From assembly GCA_965222315.1 (NCBI GenBank), contig OZ244951.1, positions 434,001-498,000 on the forward strand: DNA of 64,000 nt. The letters run 5' to 3'. Within the stretch, counting starts at the first letter, position 1. Each line of letters begins with the position of its first letter. The notes under the pieces were generated by a model. That model saw only the letters and a program-made list of their open reading frames with translations. It did not search any database and had not been told where the DNA came from. Made by a program: the position numbers and the translations under genes. Source of the DNA: JACKII01 sp965222315 (GTDB taxonomy: Bacteria > Pseudomonadota > Alphaproteobacteria > Bin95). This document shows, piece by piece, positions 1 to 8,185 of this stretch.

Positions 1-2187
1 CTCTTCCAGCCGGAATTGGCGCATGTGGCGGGAGACGCCCTCCTGCCGCTGGCGTTCGATGGCGTCCCGCCCGATATAGGCGGCTTCGCTCTTCACCGCA
101 AAGCCAAGGCCTGCCTCGAACGGGGTGTCGTCCGGGCCGATATCGTGGCCCCAATGGCGGTAGGCATTCTCGATCCGGCAGCTATCGAGGGTGTGGTAGC
201 CTGCCAGCGCCAGCCCGTGGTTCGCACCTGCTTCCCGCACGCGCTCGTAGGCGTGGGCGACCATGTCCACCGGCATGTAAAGCTCGAAGCCGCGCTCGCC
301 GACATAGGTTATGCGGGCCGCGCGCGCCGTGGCGGAGCCGATCTCCAGCTCGGTCCAATGGCCGAACGGGCATTTGGCGTTGTCCAACGTCTCGCCCGAG
401 ACCTGCTCCAGCAGCGCGACCGCGTTCGGCCCCATGACGGAAAAGGCGCCTGTGCCACTGGTCACGTCGGTAACGAACACGTGCTCGGCGTCTTCGATAT
501 GGTCCTCGATCCAGGCGCGGTCGCGGCGGGTGGAGGCGCAGGGCGTGATTACCCAGAAGCGGTCGCTGTCCAGCCGCATGACAGTCAGGTCCGCTTCGAT
601 GCCGCCTCGCGGGTTTAGCATCTGCGTGTAGACGATGCGTCCGGGCTCCACCGTCATAGTGTTGGCGCAAAGGCGCGAGAGCAGCTTTTCCGCATCGCGA
701 CCTTGCACCAGCAGCTTGCCATAGCTTGCCATGTCGAACAGGCCGCAGGCCTCGCGGACGGCCATGTGCTCTTGGCGGTGATTTGCGAACCAGTTCGGGC
801 GGCCATAGGTGTAGTCGTACTCGGCCTTCTGGCCTGGCTCAGCAAACCAGTTCGGCCGCTCCCAGCCGGCGACCTGGCCATAGACCGCGCCTTCCGCCCT
901 CAGCGCTTCGTGCAGGGGCGAGCGGCGCAGGTCGCGGCCCGTTTCCATCTGCCGGTAGGGCCAGTGCATGGCATAGAGCGTGCCCACGGTCTCGGTGACG
1001 CGGTCGAACAGGTATGACCGGTTCCATTCCCAGCCGTGGAAGCGGCGGATGTCGATGTCGGCAAGGTCCATGGTGGCCTCGCCCGCGGCGATCCACTCAG
1101 CCAGAGCCATGCCCGCCCCCGCCGCGCTCGCGATGCCCACCGAGTTGAAGCCGGCGGCGACGTAGAGCCCTTGCCAGCCAGGCGCCGCGCCCAGGCAATA
1201 GGCGTTGTCCGGCGTGAAGCTTTCCGGGCCGACCAGCAATTGCCGGATCTGCGCGGTCTCCATGCAGGGCAGGCGTTGGAGGCCGTTAGTCATGAAGGGC
1301 TCGAACTGGTCCCAGTCTTCGGGTAGAAGCTGGAAGACGAAATTGTCCGGCACCTCCCGTGTACCCCAGGGTTTGGCGTTCGGCTCGAAACCGCCGAGGA
1401 CAAGACCGCCGACTTCTTCTTTCACATAGAGATAGCCATCCGGATCGCGCAATACCGGCTGGTTGCGCACCACCCCGTCGATCGGACGGGTCACCACATA
1501 CATGTGCTCGGCGGCATGCAGGGGCACGGCGACGCCGAGGGGCCGGGCCAGTTCGCGGGTCCAGAGCCCGCCCGCCAGCACGACCTCCTGACAGGCGATG
1601 CGGCCCTGGTCGGTGACGACGGCGGCGGGACCTTTTCCAGCCCGCTCTATCCCTTCGACTTTGACACCCTCGATTACTTTGACCCCGCCCCGGCGCGCGC
1701 CGCGGGCGAGCGACTGGGTGGTGTCGGTCGGGTTGGTCATGCCGTCGCCGGGGATGAAGAATGCCGAGTCCAGATCGTTCACCGCCATCAGCGGAATTTT
1801 GGCCTTAGCCTCGTCGAGGCTGATCTCATGCATGTCCACGCCGAAGCAGGCGGCCATGGCGAGGCCGCGGCGCAATTCCTCGGTACGGGCGGCGGTGCGG
1901 GCGATGCTCAGGGAGCCGGTGCGGCGGAAGCCGGTCGCCTGGCCGGTCTCGGCCTCCAGCTTTTCATAAAGTTCCGCACCGTATTTCGCGAGCCGAGTCA
2001 GGTTGTGCGTCGCGCGCAACTGCCCGACCAGACCCGCGGCATGCCAGGTGGTGCCGCCTGACAATTGTCCCTGCTCCAGCAACACCACGTCCGCAATGCC
2101 GAGCTTCGCCAGATGATAAGCGATAGAGCAGCCGACGATGCCGCCACCGACGACGACGATGCGGGCTTGGCTAGGGAGGTCTGGCAT
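1..2187 (-). CDS. FAD-dependent dimethylglycine/sarcosine dehydrogenase-like protein (3' end beyond window)
   Basis: The reading frame is open from an ATG at 2187 to the left edge (729 codons seen, no stop), so the C-terminus is missing. The N-terminus has a Rossmann dinucleotide motif (VVVGGGIVG, Gly14-x-Gly16-x2-Gly19) followed by SGGTTWHAAG. In the dimethylglycine and sarcosine dehydrogenase family the His of this motif (here His49) carries covalent FAD. After the DAO-type oxidoreductase domain (to about residue 380) come the FAO/GcvT-type folate-binding domains: the sequence reads through HWPYRQMETGR, YDYTYGRPNWF, LFDMASYGKLLV and GYHTLDSCRIE. The family oxidatively demethylates N-methylated glycines, passing the one-carbon unit to tetrahydrofolate. 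The exact substrate cannot be told from sequence. It is divergent from zapE, with 162 bp between the starts. Confidence 0.88.
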   Translation of the reverse strand, partial: MPDLPSQARIVVVGGGIVGCSIAYHLAKLGIADVVLLEQGQLSGGTTWHAAGLVGQLRATHNLTRLAKYGAELYEKLEAETGQATGFRRTGSLSIARTAARTEELRRGLAMAACFGVDMHEISLDEAKAKIPLMAVNDLDSAFFIPGDGMTNPTDTTQSLARGARRGGVKVIEGVKVEGIERAGKGPAAVVTDQGRIACQEVVLAGGLWTRELARPLGVAVPLHAAEHMYVVTRPIDGVVRNQPVLRDPDGYLYVKEEVGGLVLGGFEPNAKPWGTREVPDNFVFQLLPEDWDQFEPFMTNGLQRLPCMETAQIRQLLVGPESFTPDNAYCLGAAPGWQGLYVAAGFNSVGIASAAGAGMALAEWIAAGEATMDLADIDIRRFHGWEWNRSYLFDRVTETVGTLYAMHWPYRQMETGRDLRRSPLHEALRAEGAVYGQVAGWERPNWFAEPGQKAEYDYTYGRPNWFANHRQEHMAVREACGLFDMASYGKLLVQGRDAEKLLSRLCANTMTVEPGRIVYTQMLNPRGGIEADLTVMRLDSDRFWVITPCASTRRDRAWIEDHIEDAEHVFVTDVTSGTGAFSVMGPNAVALLEQVSGETLDNAKCPFGHWTELEIGSATARAARITYVGERGFELYMPVDMVAHAYERVREAGANHGLALAGYHTLDSCRIENAYRHWGHDIGPDDTPFEAGLGFAVKSEAAYIGRDAIERQRQEGVSRHMRQFRLEE

Positions 2188-2272
2188 GGACAGCGCTTTT
2201 GTTGCAGACAGGGCAGCCCATTGAAACGGTGGCGCGACACAGGGGCAATAGGCCACTTTGGCGAGCCTCCTC

Positions 2273-2301
2273 TTGACAGGCGCGGCCCACATCCTTAGCC
2301 G
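2273..2301 (+). promoter_or_regulatory. possible sigma70-type promoter for zapE
   Basis: A perfect TTGACA lies at 2273-2278. At a 17-nt spacing the -10 position reads TAGCCG, which is a poor match. It sits about 50 bp before the zapE start and in the right orientation. Only the -35 element is convincing. Confidence 0.25.
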
Positions 2302-2319
2302 CTTCGGTTCCTTTCCATT

Positions 2320-2339
2320 CCCCTTCCCCTTCCCCTTCC
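2320..2339 (+). repeat. CCCCTT hexamer repeat in a polypyrimidine leader
   Basis: Three tandem CCCCTT units followed by CC, inside a nearly uninterrupted C/T tract from about 2309 to 2340 just before zapE. The only purine-rich element before the ATG is a short GAGAC. Confidence 0.7.
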
Positions 2340-2349
2340 TTGCGAGACG

Positions 2350-3486
2350 ATGGCCGACGGTCCTGCCTATCTGTTGCGCGCCATGATCGGCGAGGGCACT
2401 TTAAAGCCAGATCCGGCGCAAAACGCGGCTGCCCAGCGGTTGCAGGCGCTCTATGACCGGCTGAAGGGTTACAGGCCCCCGGAACCTGCCGAACCGGAAG
2501 GCAAGGGTTTTTTCGGCCGTCTGTTCGGTGGCGGCAAGGTGTCAAAGCCTGCGATACGGCCGCCGAAGGGGCTCTATATCTTTGGGCCGGTCGGGCGCGG
2601 CAAGTCCATGCTGATGGACCTGTTTTACGAGAACGCGCCGATCAAAAGAAAACGCCGCGTGCACTTCCACGCCTTCATGCAGGAAATGCAGGAGCGAGTG
2701 CATGCCAGGCGGCAGGCTGGCGGCGAAGGCGATCCTTTGCCGGACATCGCGCGGGACGTGGCGGTGGACGCGACGCTGCTGTGCTTCGACGAATTCCAGG
2801 TAGAGAACATCGCCGACGCCATGATCCTGGCGGGCCTGTTCCGCAATCTGTTCGACAATGGCGTCGTCGTGGTGGCGACCTCCAATGTCGAGCCCCAAAA
2901 TCTCTACAAAGACGGGTTGCAGCGGGCGCGTTTCCTGCCGTTCATCGACCTGCTGCTGGAGCGGGTGGAGGTTCATGAACTGGTGTCGACCACCGACTAC
3001 CGGCTGAACCGGCTGATCGGTAGGGCAACCTACCACACACCCTTGGGGTCGGAGGCGGAGGCCGCGCTGGACAAGGCATTTTCGGACCTGACCGACGATG
3101 CGCCGACCCATGCGGAAACGCTGGAGGTGCGCGGGCGGGAACTGGCTGCGCTGGTGACCGCGAAAGGGGTCGCGCGTTTCACGTTTCAAGAACTGTGCGA
3201 GCGCCCGCTGGGTGCGGCCGACTATCTCGCCATAGCGGCGCGGTTCCATACAATAATCCTATCGGACATTCCTTTGTTGCCGCCGGAAAAGCGGAATGAA
3301 TCCAAAAGGTTCGTTACCTTGGTCGATGCGCTGTACGAGGCCAAGGTCAACCTGATCTGCTCTGCCGCGGCCCTGCCGCATGAACTCAGTCCGGAAGGTG
3401 ACACCGCTTTTGCCTTTCAGCGCACCGTGTCACGGTTGATGGAGATGCAGGCGGACGACTATATCGCCGCCGAACATGTGCATTGA
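2350..3486 (+). CDS. zapE: AFG1-family ATPase, cell division protein ZapE
   Basis: 378 residues, the usual length for the bacterial AFG1/ZapE family. Walker A is GPVGRGKS at residues 79-86, and Walker B is LLCFDEFQV with Asp147-Glu148. The conserved VHFHAFM follows the P-loop and ATSNVEPQNLYKDGLQR is the sensor region. ZapE is a membrane-associated ATPase that acts on the Z-ring in E. coli; the mitochondrial homologue AFG1/LACE1 is linked to respiratory-complex protein turnover. Placement upstream of mdh-suc genes is common in alphaproteobacteria. The ATG at 2350 is preceded only by a weak GAGAC ribosome site after a pyrimidine-rich leader. An MFS gene follows 62 bp downstream. Confidence 0.9.
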   Translation: MADGPAYLLRAMIGEGTLKPDPAQNAAAQRLQALYDRLKGYRPPEPAEPEGKGFFGRLFGGGKVSKPAIRPPKGLYIFGPVGRGKSMLMDLFYENAPIKRKRRVHFHAFMQEMQERVHARRQAGGEGDPLPDIARDVAVDATLLCFDEFQVENIADAMILAGLFRNLFDNGVVVVATSNVEPQNLYKDGLQRARFLPFIDLLLERVEVHELVSTTDYRLNRLIGRATYHTPLGSEAEAALDKAFSDLTDDAPTHAETLEVRGRELAALVTAKGVARFTFQELCERPLGAADYLAIAARFHTIILSDIPLLPPEKRNESKRFVTLVDALYEAKVNLICSAAALPHELSPEGDTAFAFQRTVSRLMEMQADDYIAAEHVH

Positions 3487-3548
3487 AGCGTCTCCTTCCG
3501 TTCCCCGAAGCGATGGCGTCGCCTGTCTGGTGAGAAGGAGGCTGGGAC

Positions 3549-4838
3549 ATGTTGCAGGCTCTCGGTCCTTTCCGGCCCATCCTCCTGACCGCGCTTTTTA
3601 TGACGGTCGGCCAAGGGGTGATGGCTACAGTCCTGCCTGTCCGTTTGGCCGAGGTAGGGGCCTCGGCACAACTCGCTGGCCTGGTGACCACCGCCTATTT
3701 CGTCGGACAGGTGTTCGGTACGCGGCTGGGGCATCGGCTGCTGGGGCGCAGTGGCCATATCCGGGCCTTTGTAGCGATGATCGCCGCGGCGGCGGTCTGC
3801 ACCCTGGTTATTCCCATGGTGGAGAATGCCTGGGTTTGGATGTTGCTGCGGTTCGCGATGGGCGTGGTCACTGTATTGGCAATACTGGTTATGGAAAGCT
3901 GGTTGAATATTGCGGCCGACAACCGAGTGCGCGGCTCGGTGTTCGGCGCGTACATGGTCGTCTGCTTCATTGGCTTGACCGCGGGGCAGTGGCTGATCGG
4001 CCTTATGGATGCGGGCGCGTACCAAGTGTTTTCCGCGGCGGCGATGATGTACATGCTGTCGGTTATTCCAATGGCGCTTACTAGGCGCAGCCAGCCGGAG
4101 TTGCCGCCAGCGTCGCGTGTGCGACTGATCGATTTGCTGCGGATCTCACCGGTCGGCATTGCCGCAGCGGTCGCCTCCGGCGGTCTGATCGGGACGATGT
4201 TCGGCCTATTTCCATTTTTCGCGGTGTGGGCCGGAATGGCCGCACATGAGGTGGCGGCCTTCATGGCGGCTGTCATCGGAGGCGGCTTGGCACTCAACTG
4301 GCCACTCGGCCGGTTGTCTGACAAGATTGACCGTAGGGTGGTAATTGCAGGTGCATCCAGCGTAGTCGTGGCGATGAGCGGAGTTATCGCCTTTGGCGGC
4401 GGAGGATTCGCGATGCTGGTGCTGGCGGGCGGACTGATGGGTGGCGCTGCAGCGGCGCTCTATTCCCTCGGCGTGGCCCACACAAACGACTATGTCGGTG
4501 GCGTGGATGCGATAGCGGTCGGCGCCGGCTTGCTTCTCGCCTTTGGGTTGGGAGCGATAGCAGGGCCTCTGGTGGCGTCCGCGATGATGGATTTTTTCGC
4601 ACCGCTAGCCTTGTTCGCTTACACTGGCGCAATCGGTGTCGGGCTGGCGCTGTTGTCGATCGTCCGCATCGCTTCAAAGTCGGCAGTAAGCGGGGGTACT
4701 AAGACCGAATTTGTCGCCCTCTCGCGGTCGACCCCGGTAGCTTACGCGCTTGATCCGTGGAGCGGCGATGAGCTGGTGGGTGGCGAAGGCGATGAACCTA
4801 CGGACGCGACGTCCCGCAGATTACCAGAGAATCCCTAA
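3549..4838 (+). CDS. MFS transporter (YcaD-like)
   Basis: 429 residues with about twelve hydrophobic segments, for example ILLTALFMTVGQGVM, FVAMIAAAAVCTLVI and MLVLAGGLMGGAAAALYS. It carries the major-facilitator pattern RFAMGV/VMESWLN between helices 4 and 5 and a second-half loop LGRLSDKIDRR. The VMESWLN segment and overall length resemble the YcaD/MFS_1 type of inner-membrane exporter. The last 50 residues form a hydrophilic cytoplasmic tail rich in Asp/Glu/Arg. The ATG at 3549 follows a strong AAGGAGG, which fixes the start. The substrate is unknown; the neighbours give no clear clue. Confidence 0.8.
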   Translation: MLQALGPFRPILLTALFMTVGQGVMATVLPVRLAEVGASAQLAGLVTTAYFVGQVFGTRLGHRLLGRSGHIRAFVAMIAAAAVCTLVIPMVENAWVWMLLRFAMGVVTVLAILVMESWLNIAADNRVRGSVFGAYMVVCFIGLTAGQWLIGLMDAGAYQVFSAAAMMYMLSVIPMALTRRSQPELPPASRVRLIDLLRISPVGIAAAVASGGLIGTMFGLFPFFAVWAGMAAHEVAAFMAAVIGGGLALNWPLGRLSDKIDRRVVIAGASSVVVAMSGVIAFGGGGFAMLVLAGGLMGGAAAALYSLGVAHTNDYVGGVDAIAVGAGLLLAFGLGAIAGPLVASAMMDFFAPLALFAYTGAIGVGLALLSIVRIASKSAVSGGTKTEFVALSRSTPVAYALDPWSGDELVGGEGDEPTDATSRRLPENP

Positions 4839-4963
4839 ATAAGGCACGATAAAGGCGAGTAACCTCTTCGTAGGGTTGCCCGGCGCTATTGTTACGCGTA
4901 CTACCTGCGGCATCGCGCAAAGCGCTTGTTTTTATCATTGCCTGTACTAGGTGAGGGACACTC

Positions 4964-5929
<966 letters not shown>

Positions 5930-5954
5930 ACCGGCCGCGCGAAAGTTGAACAAT

Positions 5955-5995
5955 ACCCGGACGGAAACGCGCCCATCGTTGATTCCCGTCCGGGT
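5955..5995 (+). terminator. intergenic hairpin between mdh and sucC
   Basis: The arms ACCCGGACGG (5955-5964) and CCGTCCGGGT (5986-5995) are perfect inverted repeats around a 21-nt loop. There is no T-run, so it could be an attenuating or RNA-stabilising hairpin rather than a true factor-independent terminator. Confidence 0.4.
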
Positions 5996-6050
5996 CGGCA
6001 GGGCGGGACCATTTCTCTGATGTCTCTATCTACGGGGAGCGAGCGACGCG

Positions 6051-7220
6051 ATGAATATTCACGAGCACCAAGCAAAGGAACTCCTGGCGCGATTCGGGGT
6101 TTCGGTTCCGCGCGGCGCGGTGGCTTTCTCTCCCGACGAAGCGGTCAAGGCGGCTGAAGAACTCGGCGGACCGGTTTATGTGATCAAAGCCCAGATCCAT
6201 GCGGGCGGCCGAGGTAAAGGCGGCGGCGTCAAGGTGGTCAAGTCGCTGGATGACGTCCGGTCGGAGGCGGAGCGGATGCTCGGGATGACGCTCGTGACGC
6301 ACCAAACCGGCCCGGAAGGCAAGGAAGTCGGCCGCGTCTATGTCGAGGACGGCTGCGACATTGCGCGCGAGCTTTATCTCTCGCTGCTGGTGGACCGCGG
6401 CAACAAGCGGATCAACGTCATCGCATCCACCGAAGGTGGCATGGATATCGAGGAGGTGGCGGAGAAAGCGCCCGAAAAAATCCTCACCATCGCCATCGAC
6501 CCGGTAACGGGCCTGATGCCATTTCACATGAACCGCATCGCTTTCGCGCTCGGTCTGGAAGGCGACCAGATCAAGAGCGCGCGGCAGTTCCTTTCCGCCA
6601 TGTACAAGGCCTTCATCGACCTGGATGCCAGCATGGTCGAAATCAACCCGCTGGTGGTGACCGGCGGCGGTGAGGTGATGGCGCTCGACGCCAAGATGAA
6701 CTTCGACGACAACGCCCTCTTCCGTCACAAGGACATCGAAGGTCTCCGCGACGAGACGGAAGAGAACGAACGTGAGTTGGAGGCGCAGAAGTACGGCCTC
6801 AACTATGTGGCGCTCGACGGAACCATCGGCTGCATGGTCAACGGCGCGGGCCTCGCCATGGCGACGATGGACATCATCAAGCTCTATGGCAAGGAACCGG
6901 CGAACTTCCTGGATGTTGGCGGCGGTGCCAACGAGGAAACGGTCGCGGCGGCATTTAAGATCATCCTTTCCGACCCGAGCGTTGAGGCAATCCTGATCAA
7001 CATTTTCGGCGGGATCGCCCGCTGCGATGTAATCGCCGAAGGCGTGGTCGCCGCCGCCAAGGAACTGGAACTGAAAGTGCCGCTGGTGGTGCGCCTGGAA
7101 GGCACCAACGTTGAAAAGGGCAAGGATATTCTCAAGAAATCCGGCCTGGCGATTATCCCGGCCGACGATTTGGCCGACGCGGCCAAAAAGGTCGTCGAAG
7201 CGGCGAAAGAGGGCGTTTAA
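6051..7220 (+). CDS. sucC: succinyl-CoA synthetase (ADP-forming) beta subunit
   Basis: 389 residues, full length. It forms the nucleotide-binding subunit of the heterotetramer that converts succinyl-CoA, phosphate and ADP to succinate, CoA and ATP. The N-terminus (MNIHEHQAKELLARFGV) and the glycine-rich segment AGGRGKGGGVK are the ATP-grasp signature. DASMVEINPLVV and MALDAKMNFDDNA hold the metal ligands. GGGANEE and NIFGGIARCD belong to the C-terminal CoA-ligase domain. It is separated from sucD by only two bases, so the subunits are co-translated. Confidence 0.97.
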   Translation: MNIHEHQAKELLARFGVSVPRGAVAFSPDEAVKAAEELGGPVYVIKAQIHAGGRGKGGGVKVVKSLDDVRSEAERMLGMTLVTHQTGPEGKEVGRVYVEDGCDIARELYLSLLVDRGNKRINVIASTEGGMDIEEVAEKAPEKILTIAIDPVTGLMPFHMNRIAFALGLEGDQIKSARQFLSAMYKAFIDLDASMVEINPLVVTGGGEVMALDAKMNFDDNALFRHKDIEGLRDETEENERELEAQKYGLNYVALDGTIGCMVNGAGLAMATMDIIKLYGKEPANFLDVGGGANEETVAAAFKIILSDPSVEAILINIFGGIARCDVIAEGVVAAAKELELKVPLVVRLEGTNVEKGKDILKKSGLAIIPADDLADAAKKVVEAAKEGV

Positions 7221-7222
7221 TT

Positions 7223-8095
7223 ATGGGCGTACTGATCAACAAAGACACCAAGGTCATCTGCCAGGGCTTCACCGGCCGGCAGGGGACCTTCCACTCCGAA
7301 CAGGCCATTGCCTATGGCACGCGGATGGTCGGCGGCACCTCGCCCGGCAAGGGCGGCACGAAGCATCTGGACCTGCCGGTATTCAACACCGTCATGGATG
7401 CTCAGGAGCAGGTTGGCGTTGATGCCAGCGTAATCTATGTGCCGCCGCCGTTCGCGGCAGACTCCATCCTGGAAGCCATCGATGCGGAAGTGCCGCTGGT
7501 CATCTGTATCACCGAAGGCATTCCGGTGCTCGATATGGTGAAAGTGAAGCGGGCGCTTGACGGATCCAAATCGCGCCTGATCGGGCCGAACTGCCCCGGA
7601 GTCATCACCGTCGGGGAGTGCAAGATCGGCATTATGCCGGGCCATATTCATCAGAAGGGCCGCATCGGGGTTGTCTCGCGCTCCGGCACGCTGACGTATG
7701 AGGCCGTCGGCCAGACCACCGCGGTGGGCTTGGGCCAGACCTCCTGCGTCGGCATTGGAGGCGATCCGGTCAATGGCACCAACTTCATCGACTGCCTGCG
7801 AATGTTCCATGAGGACCCGGCGACCGAGGGGATCATCATGATCGGCGAGATCGGCGGCTCCGCGGAAGAAGAAGCCGCAGAATTCTACACGTCGCTGCCG
7901 AAGAAGAAGCCCATGGTTGGATTCATCGCTGGTGTTGCGGCCCCCCCTGGCAAGCGCATGGGCCATGCCGGCGCGATAATCGCCGGCGGCAAAGGCACAG
8001 CAGCGGCTAAGTTCCAGGCATTCCGGGACGCGGGCATTACCGTTTGTGAGTCGCCGGCCGAATTAGGTACGGCGATGTTACAGGCCTTGAAATAA
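7223..8095 (+). CDS. sucD: succinyl-CoA synthetase alpha subunit
   Basis: 290 residues. The alpha subunit binds CoA through the N-terminal Rossmann domain (GFTGRQGTFHSEQA) and carries the phosphorylated histidine, here His248 in GKRMGHAGAII. IGPNCPGVI and GVVSRSGTLTYE are family signatures. It begins two bases after the sucC stop. The downstream 90-bp gap to sucA holds a 9-bp inverted repeat. Third-position GC is high here, about three quarters in a hand count of neighbouring sucC, and falls immediately beyond in sucA. Confidence 0.97.
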   Translation: MGVLINKDTKVICQGFTGRQGTFHSEQAIAYGTRMVGGTSPGKGGTKHLDLPVFNTVMDAQEQVGVDASVIYVPPPFAADSILEAIDAEVPLVICITEGIPVLDMVKVKRALDGSKSRLIGPNCPGVITVGECKIGIMPGHIHQKGRIGVVSRSGTLTYEAVGQTTAVGLGQTSCVGIGGDPVNGTNFIDCLRMFHEDPATEGIIMIGEIGGSAEEEAAEFYTSLPKKKPMVGFIAGVAAPPGKRMGHAGAIIAGGKGTAAAKFQAFRDAGITVCESPAELGTAMLQALK

Positions 8096-8120
8096 CAGTA
8101 TTGTAGTAGCAAGTAGCGTT

Positions 8121-8154
8121 CGGTCAGTGTTTGTTGTGGAAGAACCACTGACCG
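8121..8154 (+). promoter_or_regulatory. hairpin between sucD and sucA
   Basis: CGGTCAGTG (8121-8129) and CACTGACCG (8146-8154) form a perfect 9-bp stem with a 16-nt loop, ending 31 nt before the sucA ATG. No T-run follows. It could tune sucA expression relative to sucCD or act as a protein-binding dyad. Confidence 0.4.
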
Positions 8155-8185
8155 CGATTCTTCGGCCCAACGTAGAGGCGTCTAA

